The notes under the pieces were generated by a model, which saw nothing but the letters and a program-made list of their open reading frames with translations, had not been told where the DNA came from and did not search any database. From positions 1-11,269 of the forward strand of contig JAZNRV010000078.1 in assembly GCA_045590855.1 (NCBI GenBank): a stretch of DNA of 11,269 nucleotides. Reading direction: 5' to 3'. This stretch comes from RGIG3009 sp045590855. GTDB lineage: Bacteria; Bacillota; Clostridia; Oscillospirales; Acutalibacteraceae. Shown piece by piece: positions 1 to 6,479 of this stretch; within the stretch, counting starts at the first letter, position 1, and each line of letters begins with the position of its first letter. The position numbers and the translations under genes were made by a program.

Positions 1-20
1 GTTCCTTTTCGTCTTGGCAT
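1..20 (-). CDS. possible 5' end of a minus-strand gene (partial)
   Basis: On the minus strand an ATG at 20-18 opens a frame reading MPRRKG before the window ends. A perfect AGGAGGT (65-59 read on the plus strand as part of the other hairpin arm; on the minus strand the motif lies at 33-27) precedes this ATG by six to seven bases, which is ideal Shine-Dalgarno spacing. Only six complete codons are visible, so the product cannot be identified. A basic MPR-type start is seen in some IS200-like/RAYT transposases and in several small nucleic-acid-binding proteins, but that is only a hint. The alternative is that the ATG is chance and that a plus-strand gene ends at the TAA at 20-22 (frame reading FLFVLA then stop). 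I slightly favour the minus-strand start because of the full Shine-Dalgarno. Confidence 0.35.
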
Positions 21-26
21 AAAAAT

Positions 27-73
27 ACCTCCTATGGTAGTTGTTTTAATTCTACCATAGGAGGTCCTTTTTT
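27..73. terminator. perfect 14-bp hairpin with T-tract; terminator and/or RBS-sequestering stem
   Basis: ACCTCCTATGGTAG at 27-40 pairs perfectly with CTACCATAGGAGGT at 52-65 around an 11-base T-rich loop. On the plus strand six Ts follow at 68-73. On the minus strand the stem is followed by TTTTT (25-21). It therefore has the form of a bidirectional intrinsic terminator and could end rnhA transcripts coming from the right. On the minus strand its 3' arm contains the AGGAGGT just upstream of the ATG at 20, so it could also hide that ribosome binding site. The structure is certain from the sequence; its role is not. Confidence 0.8.
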
Positions 74-123
74 GTCATTGTCCGTTTTTACTGGACTTGT
101 TCAAAAAAGCATCCGTTTTTTTG

Positions 124-561
124 TTATTTGAGCTTTTGATATTCTGCTACAGCCAAGGCATCACAGCGTTCGTTTTCCGGATGTCCTTGGTGGCCATGCA
201 CCCAGCAAAACGAGACTTCGTGCAATTCCAATAAATTTAGCAGCGTATCCCATAAATCGGCATTCAGTGCGGGCTTTTTATCGGCCTTTCGCCAACCGTT
301 ACGCTTCCACCCGGCTGCCCATCCTTTTTCAATGCCGTTTACCACGTATTGTGAATCGGTGGTGACTTGTACGCTGCACCGTTCATTCAAAGCAGCCAAT
401 CCGCGAATAACAGCAGTCAGTTCCATGCGATTGTTTGTGGTTTGTGCTTCGCCGCCACTTAATTCTTTTTCGTGATTACCGTACCGCAAAATGGCGGCCC
501 AGCCACCGGCACCGGGGTTGCCGGAACATGCCCCGTCGGTGAACAATTCTACTCGTTTCAT
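124..561 (-). CDS. rnhA: ribonuclease HI
   Basis: Cytoplasmic endonuclease that cuts the RNA strand of RNA-DNA hybrids, removing R-loops and primer RNA. With the start chosen here (145 residues) the catalytic set D9 (FTDG), E47 (NRMEL), D69 (TDSQ), H124 (GHQGH) and D134 (NERCD) sits at nearly the same positions as in the E. coli enzyme (D10, E48, D70, H124, D134). The basic handle segment with its WKRNGWRKADKKP-type sequence (about residues 85-97) is present, so this is a type I enzyme with the substrate-binding protrusion. An in-frame ATG three codons upstream (570) would add MKR, but its only purine-rich stretch abuts the ATG directly, whereas AGGA at 573-570 lies eight bases before the ATG at 561, and the protein starting there aligns cleanly with the family. 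The gene stands alone, divergent from rnj, with its own promoter. The downstream hairpin at 27-65 may end its transcript. Confidence 0.96.
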   Translation of the reverse strand: MKRVELFTDGACSGNPGAGGWAAILRYGNHEKELSGGEAQTTNNRMELTAVIRGLAALNERCSVQVTTDSQYVVNGIEKGWAAGWKRNGWRKADKKPALNADLWDTLLNLLELHEVSFCWVHGHQGHPENERCDALAVAEYQKLK

Positions 562-585
562 CCTTTTCATCCTATCTGTTTTTAT

Positions 586-622
586 CTGTTTTCATTATAT
601 CAAAATTTTTCATATCTGCAAG
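586..622 (-). promoter_or_regulatory. extended -10 promoter for rnhA
   Basis: On the minus strand a perfect TATAAT at 599-594 is preceded directly by TGA, giving the TGn extension of an extended -10 promoter. The -35 region is poor: TTGCAG at 621-616 with a 16-base spacer. A start near 587 would leave a leader of only about 25 nt before the rnhA ATG at 561. The perfect hexamer and the position in the divergent gap make this the likely rnhA promoter, although no experimental start is known. Confidence 0.65.
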
Positions 623-653
623 TCTAAAATAAGTATATTGTTCCATACTTTAC

Positions 654-689
654 TTGACAAGTATTATTAAAAAAGGTAAAATAAACAAA
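654..689 (+). promoter_or_regulatory. strong sigma-A promoter of the rnj-ftsH operon
   Basis: TTGACA at 654-659 matches the -35 consensus exactly. A 17-base spacer leads to TAAAAT at 677-682, five of six matches to the -10 consensus. Transcription should begin near 689, giving a leader of about 117 nt before rnj. It is the only strong promoter seen for the seven plus-strand genes. Confidence 0.85.
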
Positions 690-805
690 GATGATGTGTT
701 CGGTTTCGCAAGTTCATTATTTTGTAATTTGTTCGGAAAATATAAACCAACAGCCTCACTGAATTTCGTGGGGCTTAATTTTCGTAAAAGAAACGGAGGA
801 TTGTA
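690..805 (+). promoter_or_regulatory. structured 5' leader of rnj
   Basis: The predicted leader between the transcription start and the rnj ATG holds two notable elements. An 8-bp hairpin pairs AGCCTCAC (752-759) with GTGGGGCT (768-775), one pair being G-U, around an 8-base loop, and is followed by a poor T-run (TTAATTTT), so it is only weakly terminator-like. A 23-codon ORF runs from ATG 691 to a TGA at 760-762, inside that loop. Its ATG would lie two bases from the predicted transcript end and has no Shine-Dalgarno, so translation is doubtful. The rnj ribosome binding site GGAGGA at 795-800 is free of the hairpin. No known riboswitch class was recognised. Confidence 0.4.
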
Positions 806-2650
806 ATGGCAATAGAAGAAAAGAAAAGTACCGGTGCAGCAGCACCGAAAAATAACAGACGTAACGACAACAGGAAAAATAACACCTTAACGCAACCTGC
901 TGCGAAAGATATTAAAAAGAAAACTCAATCAACCAATCAACCTTCACGTCGGTATTCCAATACCACACGCAAAAAGAAACCGGAAATCCCGGCAACTCCT
1001 GTTAAGCTAACCATGTTGGGTGGACTCAACGAGATTGGTAAAAACTTAACACTGTTTGAATATGGTAATGATGCGTTCATCATCGATTGCGGCATGGCTT
1101 TCCCCGATGAAGATTTATTGGGTGTCGACATTGTTTTGCCTGATTTTTCTTATTTAGAGAAAATGAAGGAGCATATTCGCGGAATTGTGATTACGCACGG
1201 TCACGAAGACCACATTGGTGCGTTGCCGTATTTGCTCAAACAAATGATTTTTCCAATTTATGCAACAAAGTTAACCATTGCGTTGATAGATGCCAAACTC
1301 AAAGAACATGGCTTGTCCGGTAAAGTTCCATTGCATGTGGTTTCACCGGGACAAATTGTCAAATTCAACAGTATTTCGGTGGAATTTATCAATGTTAACC
1401 ACTCCATTCCCGATGCTGTCGGTTTGGGTATCAAAACTCCCATTGGTTATGTTGTGCACACGGGTGACTTCAAGATTGACTGCACGCCGATTATGGGACA
1501 AATGATGGATTTACCGCGTTTGGGGGAATTGGGCAAAGAAGGTGTTTTGGCACTCTTGGCAGACTCCACCAACGCAGAAAGAGCGGGATATACCCCCAGT
1601 GAACGTGTGGTGGGGGAAAGTTTTGCCAACTTATTCAAAAAAGCAGAAAACAAACGGATTATTGTTGCTACGTTTTCCTCCAATTTACCGCGCATTCAGC
1701 AGATTATGGATGCAGCGGTAAAAGAAGGCCGCAAAGTGGCAATTTCCGGTCGCAGTATGGTTAATAACGTGTCGATCGCCCATGAACTGAATTATTTGAC
1801 CATGCCGGAAGGTTTGCTTGTGGATATCGAAATGATAAATCGCTATCCTAAGGAAAAAATGGTGATTATCACCACCGGCAGCCAAGGGGAACCCATGTCG
1901 GCTTTGGCGCGAATGGCATTTTCCGACCATCGCCAAGTAGAAGTAGGTCCTGACGATTGCATTATCATTTCTGCCACACCCATTCCCGGTAATGAAAAAA
2001 CGGTTGATAAAGTGGTTAATGAACTGATGCGACGCGGCTGTGACGTGGTTTATGAAAAAATGTACGACGTGCACGTTTCGGGTCACGCCTGTCAAGAAGA
2101 ATTAAAACTAATCCACGGTATCACCAAACCACACTTTTTTATTCCCGTGCACGGTGAACTCAAACATTTGCGCAAACACGCTCAACTCGCCAAAACCATG
2201 GGGATGCCATCACAAAATATTTTGGTGACCGAAAATGGAAAGGTGATAGAAATCACTCCCGAAAAATTAGCAGTTACGGGTTCTGTGCCTGCCGGTCGCA
2301 TTTTGGTTGACGGATTAGGTATTGGCGATGTGGGCAGCATTGTTCTTCGCGAACGCAAACATTTGGCACAAGATGGCTTAATAGTGGTCGTTGCCAGTTT
2401 AGACCCGCAAAGCGGGCAAATTATTTCCGGTCCCGATTTAATTTCGCGCGGATTTGTTTATGTTCGCGGTGCGGAAGAATTAATGGAAGAGGCTCGCACA
2501 ATTGTTCGTGACGTGTTAGAGGAATGTTGTCGTCGCGATCCACGGGATTGGGGAACAATGAAAACGCGCGTTCGGGATGAGTTGTCCCGCATGTTGTTCC
2601 AAAAAACAAAACGTAGTCCCATGATACTGCCGATAATTATGGAAGTGTAA
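806..2650 (+). CDS. rnj: ribonuclease J
   Basis: Metallo-beta-lactamase/beta-CASP ribonuclease with 5'-3' exonuclease and endonuclease activity, central to mRNA decay and rRNA maturation in Firmicutes. Zinc ligands are visible as HGHEDH (H131, H133, D135, H136), H199 (NVNHS) and D221 (HTGDF). The beta-CASP region includes the TGSQGEP motif (357-363), the HVSGH motif (423-427) and the later histidine in FIPVHGE (H449). The C-terminal domain ends in KTKRSPMILPIIMEV, nearly identical to the end of B. subtilis RNase J1. The protein is 614 residues, about 60 longer than J1 (555): residues 1 to about 64 are a low-complexity tail rich in K, R, N, T and Q before the conserved LGGLNEIGKN. GGAGGA five bases upstream supports the ATG at 806, and no alternative downstream start with a good site was seen. 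The J1-like motifs argue for a catalytically active enzyme. It is the first gene of the operon. Confidence 0.96.
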   Translation: MAIEEKKSTGAAAPKNNRRNDNRKNNTLTQPAAKDIKKKTQSTNQPSRRYSNTTRKKKPEIPATPVKLTMLGGLNEIGKNLTLFEYGNDAFIIDCGMAFPDEDLLGVDIVLPDFSYLEKMKEHIRGIVITHGHEDHIGALPYLLKQMIFPIYATKLTIALIDAKLKEHGLSGKVPLHVVSPGQIVKFNSISVEFINVNHSIPDAVGLGIKTPIGYVVHTGDFKIDCTPIMGQMMDLPRLGELGKEGVLALLADSTNAERAGYTPSERVVGESFANLFKKAENKRIIVATFSSNLPRIQQIMDAAVKEGRKVAISGRSMVNNVSIAHELNYLTMPEGLLVDIEMINRYPKEKMVIITTGSQGEPMSALARMAFSDHRQVEVGPDDCIIISATPIPGNEKTVDKVVNELMRRGCDVVYEKMYDVHVSGHACQEELKLIHGITKPHFFIPVHGELKHLRKHAQLAKTMGMPSQNILVTENGKVIEITPEKLAVTGSVPAGRILVDGLGIGDVGSIVLRERKHLAQDGLIVVVASLDPQSGQIISGPDLISRGFVYVRGAEELMEEARTIVRDVLEECCRRDPRDWGTMKTRVRDELSRMLFQKTKRSPMILPIIMEV

Positions 2651-2676
2651 AAAGCAAAAAAGAAAGGAGGAAAATC

Positions 2677-4644
2677 ATGAAGCACAAAAAAAATCGTTCC
2701 GTTTTACCAAACGCGTGGATGTTTGTAGGGTATGCTGTTTTAATGCTGCTTGTGATTTTCTTCCTTAATCGCCTTGTTTGTTACATAGCGGCTGCCGTTA
2801 CCCTTCCATTGGTTGTTTTCTTTGTTGTTCGTCAAGTGTGTTTCCAACGGTATATTCGTCGTTATTTGACAAATCTTGCCGATACGCTTGAACGAAAAGA
2901 TCGTGAATCTTTGCAAAAGATTCCCATGCCTGTTGTTTTGGTTTCTCCCAACGATGAACTGTTGTGGTATAACGGTTTGTTTCGCACAGAAATCTTGTGT
3001 GAAACCGATGTTTACGGCGAATCTTTGTCACGTGTCTTTGATTGTCTTTCTGTTGGTAAATTAACGGGACGATTTTTGCCGAAGGTGTTTTCCAAAGACA
3101 AAACGTTTTCTCTGTTTGCAGAAATAACAGTTTGGGATGACACACCCGCGTATTTGTTATATTGCATCGATATTACCGAACTTAACAATATATCCAAAGA
3201 ATATTTTGCAACGCGTCCCGTTGTATTATCCGTGTTCGTAGACAACGGGGAAGAGGTTTTACAACACTCGCGCGAAAGTGACCGTGCACGATTGATTTCC
3301 CAAGTGGAAGCGGTGTTGGAAGACTGGATAGGGAAACACAGCGGTATTTTTAAAAAATGCGGAACGTATCGTTACATAGCGTTGATAGAACACCGCGATT
3401 TACAACAAATTGAGACACAACGTTTTACGGTTTTGGATAATGTGCGTGCTTTGCCCACCGATGCCGAAAGCATTACGCTTTCGATTGGTGTTGGCATGGG
3501 CAAGAATTTTGCACAAGCGGAAGAACAATCCCGACAAGCCTTGGATATGGCGTTGGGACGCGGCGGTGACCAGGCCGCCGTAAAAACCAAAAACGGCTTT
3601 GATTTTTACGGTGGTGTTTCTAAAACGGTGGAAAAACGTACCAAAGTACGTCCGCGTGTTATTGCTTCGGCATTGCAGGAAATTATTCAAAACAGTGATA
3701 ATGTCATACTGATGGGGCACCGTTATTCCGATTTGGATTGTTTGGGCTCGGCAGTAGCATTGGCAAGCGTATGTCGTAGCATGGGTAAGTCGGCATATGT
3801 TGTGTACGACCCTCACACAACATTGGCAAAAGCGTTGGTTAATCGTTACTCTGCGCAAGGAAAAGGCGATGTGTTTGCCGAATTTGATGAGGTTGTACCC
3901 TTACTTACCGACAACACATTGTTGGTTATTACAGACATTCATCAACCAAGTCGTTTAGACTTTCCCGAGTTATATCACAAAGCCAAGCAGGTGGTAGTAA
4001 TTGACCATCATCGCAAAATGGTGGAACATATTGACGATGCTTTGTTGTTTTATCATGAGCCGTATGCCAGTTCAGCGGCAGAAATGACCGCAGAAGTTGT
4101 TCAGTACATGACCGATGTAAAACTTTCTCGTTTAGAAGCGGAAGCGTTGTTAGCAGGCATTATGTTGGATACTCGTCATTTTGTTATGAAATCCGGTGTA
4201 CGTACGTTTGAAGCGGCGGCTTTTTTACGCAAATCCGGTGCCGATACCGTGGCTGTAAAACGTATGTTTTCCGAAGATATGTCCATGTATCAAACCAAAG
4301 CAGAGATTATGTCTACTGCCCAATTATACGATAACATGGCGATTGCTTGCGCGGACATGGATGCTCCTTGTTTGAGAATTGCCGCGTCGCAAGCGGCCGA
4401 TGAACTGTTATCGGTACGCAACGTGGATGCCTCGTTTGTTTTGTTTTTTGAAAACGGGGGAGTGAATATTTCTGCTCGTTCTTTCGGCGTAGTAAACGTG
4501 CAGTTGATCATGGAAGCGTTAGGTGGCGGCGGTCATCAAACAATGGCAGGGGCTTTCTTGAAAGAAACTACTATTGACGAAACTAAAAACCGATTGTATC
4601 AAGCAATAACTGCTTATAAAGAAGAAAACACAAAAAAACGATAA
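2677..4644 (+). CDS. gdpP: cyclic-di-AMP phosphodiesterase GdpP (DHH/DHHA1 family)
   Basis: Membrane-anchored enzyme that hydrolyses c-di-AMP to pApA and so tunes potassium/osmolyte balance and cell-wall stress responses. Two transmembrane segments lie at about residues 13-30 and 33-53, followed by a degenerate PAS domain (about 75-170), a degenerate GGDEF domain (about 180-310) carrying the family's characteristic LGRGGDQ in place of GGDEF, a DHH domain (about 340-500) and a DHHA1 domain (about 550-645). Metal-binding DHH residues are intact: GHRYSDLD (H348, D352, D354), D420 in ITDIHQP, IDHHR (D443-H445) and LDTRH (D498). The DHHA1 motif GGGGH is at 616-620. At 655 residues it has the full family length. 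AGGAGG six bases before the ATG is a very strong site. It begins 26 nt after rnj and precedes rplI and dnaB, the usual Firmicutes order (yybT-rplI-dnaB in B. subtilis). Confidence 0.96.
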   Translation: MKHKKNRSVLPNAWMFVGYAVLMLLVIFFLNRLVCYIAAAVTLPLVVFFVVRQVCFQRYIRRYLTNLADTLERKDRESLQKIPMPVVLVSPNDELLWYNGLFRTEILCETDVYGESLSRVFDCLSVGKLTGRFLPKVFSKDKTFSLFAEITVWDDTPAYLLYCIDITELNNISKEYFATRPVVLSVFVDNGEEVLQHSRESDRARLISQVEAVLEDWIGKHSGIFKKCGTYRYIALIEHRDLQQIETQRFTVLDNVRALPTDAESITLSIGVGMGKNFAQAEEQSRQALDMALGRGGDQAAVKTKNGFDFYGGVSKTVEKRTKVRPRVIASALQEIIQNSDNVILMGHRYSDLDCLGSAVALASVCRSMGKSAYVVYDPHTTLAKALVNRYSAQGKGDVFAEFDEVVPLLTDNTLLVITDIHQPSRLDFPELYHKAKQVVVIDHHRKMVEHIDDALLFYHEPYASSAAEMTAEVVQYMTDVKLSRLEAEALLAGIMLDTRHFVMKSGVRTFEAAAFLRKSGADTVAVKRMFSEDMSMYQTKAEIMSTAQLYDNMAIACADMDAPCLRIAASQAADELLSVRNVDASFVLFFENGGVNISARSFGVVNVQLIMEALGGGGHQTMAGAFLKETTIDETKNRLYQAITAYKEENTKKR

Positions 4645-4662
4645 AGAAAGGTGAGATATCGT

Positions 4663-5103
4663 ATGAAAGTCATTTTAAAGCAAGATGTTAAAGGTCATGG
4701 CAAAAAAGGAGAACTGGTGCAAGTTTCCGATGGCTATGCCCGTAATTTTTTGTTACCCCGCGGTTTGGCTGTGGAGGCAGATGCCCAAGCAATGAATGAT
4801 TTGCGCAACAAAGAAGCGGCTCAAAAACATCATTTGGCTATGGAAAAACAAGAAGCCGAAGCCTCTGCAGATACTTTGTCGGGTAAAACGGTGAAGATTA
4901 AAGCGCGAGCAGGACAAGGCGGAAAATTGTTTGGCTCTGTTACTACCAAAGAAGTGACAGAAGCCATTAAAGCACAGTTTGACATCACCATTGACAAACG
5001 TAAAATTACGATGAACGATGTTAAAGCCTTTGGTTCTTATGAAGCAGAACTGAAATTTACACAAGGTGTTACTGCAAAAATTACAGTTGTTGTTTGCGAA
5101 TAA
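4663..5103 (+). CDS. rplI: 50S ribosomal protein L9
   Basis: Structural protein of the large ribosomal subunit that binds 23S rRNA near the L1 stalk and helps keep the reading frame. The 146-residue protein shows the N-terminal rRNA-binding domain (MKVILKQDVKGHGKKGE, then YARNFLLPRGLA), the long connecting helix (about 45-75) and the C-terminal domain with GGKLFGSVTTKEV; length matches the family. A GTG at 4651 would add four residues, but it lies inside the Shine-Dalgarno AAAGGTGA, which is correctly spaced (about eight bases) from the ATG at 4663, so the ATG is the start. The gap from gdpP is 18 nt and to dnaB 21 nt. Confidence 0.97.
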   Translation: MKVILKQDVKGHGKKGELVQVSDGYARNFLLPRGLAVEADAQAMNDLRNKEAAQKHHLAMEKQEAEASADTLSGKTVKIKARAGQGGKLFGSVTTKEVTEAIKAQFDITIDKRKITMNDVKAFGSYEAELKFTQGVTAKITVVVCE

Positions 5104-5124
5104 ACATAGAAAGGGCGTGTTATC

Positions 5125-6474
5125 ATGCCGGAAAATTACAATGAACTGAATTTACCGTATAGTTTGGAAGCCGAACAGGCGGTATTGGGTGCTGTTTTGA
5201 TGGACCCCGAATGTATTAATCAAGTGGCGGATATATTACGCCCCGAACATTTTTATTTAGCGGAACATCAAGCAATCTTTTCCATTATGATGGAAAAGTT
5301 GATGACATCTTCCACTATCGATTTTGTGACGGTGTTAGATGCCTTAAAAAGCGAATCTTATTTTTCGGGCGAAGAAGGAAAAACCTATTTGCTTAAATTG
5401 GCACAGATGGTGCCGTCTATTTCCAATATCGGCAATTATGCCCGCCTGGTTCGTGAAAAGTTTGATGTTCGCCGTTTGATTCGTGTTTCTCGCGATATTA
5501 CTTCTGAGGCAATGGAACCTTCCGTGGATGCTTCGGTTTTAATTGACTCGGCCGAACAGCGCATTTTTGAAATTCGGCAAGACCGTCACCAAGACGGTCT
5601 GGTTCCCATTCGCGAAGTAATTGCTTCTAACTACGAAATGTACAACAAACTCACCTCGGCGGAACGGGATTTATATTTGGGTATTCCTACCGGCATTAGT
5701 GCTTTGGATGCAATTACCACCGGTTTAAATCGCTCTGACTTGATTATTGTGGGTGCGCGTCCCGGTATGGGTAAAACCAGTTTTGCTCTCAATTTAGCAC
5801 GCAACGTTGCCATGCAACAAAAACGTACGGTAGCGGTTTTCAACTTGGAAATGTCGCGTGAACAAATGGTAAACCGCTTTTTATCGTCCGAGGCTCGCGT
5901 TTCTTCCAAAAAGTTGCGTACCGGTAATCTAACGCCCGACGAATGGACACGTATGGCATATGCTGCCAGCCAATTAGGGCAAGCACCGATTTATTTGGAT
6001 GAAACGGCAAACATTACCGTTCCGACCATGAAAGCCAGATTACGCCGTTTAAAAGACGTAGGTTTTGTGGTAATTGACTACTTACAGTTGATGCATTCCG
6101 GCAAACGTACCGAAAACCGTGTACAAGAAGTATCGGAAATTACACGTAGTCTCAAAATCATGGCAAAAGAACTCAACATTCCGGTTTTAGTTTGTGCACA
6201 GTTGGCGCGTACCACGGAAAAACAAGCCAATCATCGTCCCGCTTTGGCAGACTTGCGTGAATCCGGTTCTATTGAACAAGATGCCGACCAAGTACTGTTT
6301 TTGTATCGTGACGAATATTATCGCAATGAAAAAAGCGACCCGACTGCCGTCCCAAATGGTACAGCAGAAGTCATTGTTGCTAAAAACCGTCACGGCGAAT
6401 TGGGAACGGTTAATTTGGCTTTCCAGGGCGAATTTACACAATTTACCTCCTTGGATACCCAACGCGAAGGATGA
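5125..6474 (+). CDS. dnaB: replicative DNA helicase DnaB
   Basis: Hexameric 5'-3' helicase of the replication fork (called DnaC in B. subtilis). The N-terminal primase-interacting domain (about 1-150, opening with LPYSLEAEQAVLGAVL) is joined by a linker to a RecA-like ATPase domain. Walker A is ARPGMGKT at 211-218, the catalytic glutamate is E242 in FNLEMS, Walker B is VVIDYLQL (315-322), and DLRESGSIEQDADQ (376-389) and the arginine finger R422 in KNRHG are present. The 449 residues match the family, and there is no intein or other insertion. AAGGG about nine bases before the ATG serves as the binding site. The stop codon TGA overlaps an in-frame ATG of tilS. Confidence 0.97.
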   Translation: MPENYNELNLPYSLEAEQAVLGAVLMDPECINQVADILRPEHFYLAEHQAIFSIMMEKLMTSSTIDFVTVLDALKSESYFSGEEGKTYLLKLAQMVPSISNIGNYARLVREKFDVRRLIRVSRDITSEAMEPSVDASVLIDSAEQRIFEIRQDRHQDGLVPIREVIASNYEMYNKLTSAERDLYLGIPTGISALDAITTGLNRSDLIIVGARPGMGKTSFALNLARNVAMQQKRTVAVFNLEMSREQMVNRFLSSEARVSSKKLRTGNLTPDEWTRMAYAASQLGQAPIYLDETANITVPTMKARLRRLKDVGFVVIDYLQLMHSGKRTENRVQEVSEITRSLKIMAKELNIPVLVCAQLARTTEKQANHRPALADLRESGSIEQDADQVLFLYRDEYYRNEKSDPTAVPNGTAEVIVAKNRHGELGTVNLAFQGEFTQFTSLDTQREG

Positions 6475-6479
6475 TGACA

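Noticed and set aside
80..96. Small GTCC/GGAC inverted repeat beyond the rnhA stop
   Set aside because: Four base pairs with a nine-base loop is too weak for a terminator; the 27-65 hairpin is the credible structure.
697..736. TGTTCGG repeated at 697-703 and 730-736 in the rnj leader
   Set aside because: A seven-base direct repeat with irregular context is expected by chance and matches no operator that I recognise.
2905..3600. Degenerate PAS and GGDEF domains of GdpP as signs of gene decay
   Set aside because: Degenerate PAS and GGDEF domains are normal in GdpP; the DHH and DHHA1 catalytic motifs are intact.
3400..3858. 152-codon minus-strand open frame opposite gdpP
   Set aside because: Shadow frame rich in C, H, R and N across the GGDEF-DHH coding region; no family features.
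4574..4602. TTGACG-17-TATCAA inside the end of gdpP as a promoter for rplI
   Set aside because: The -10 match is only four of six and there is no other support; likely chance within coding sequence.
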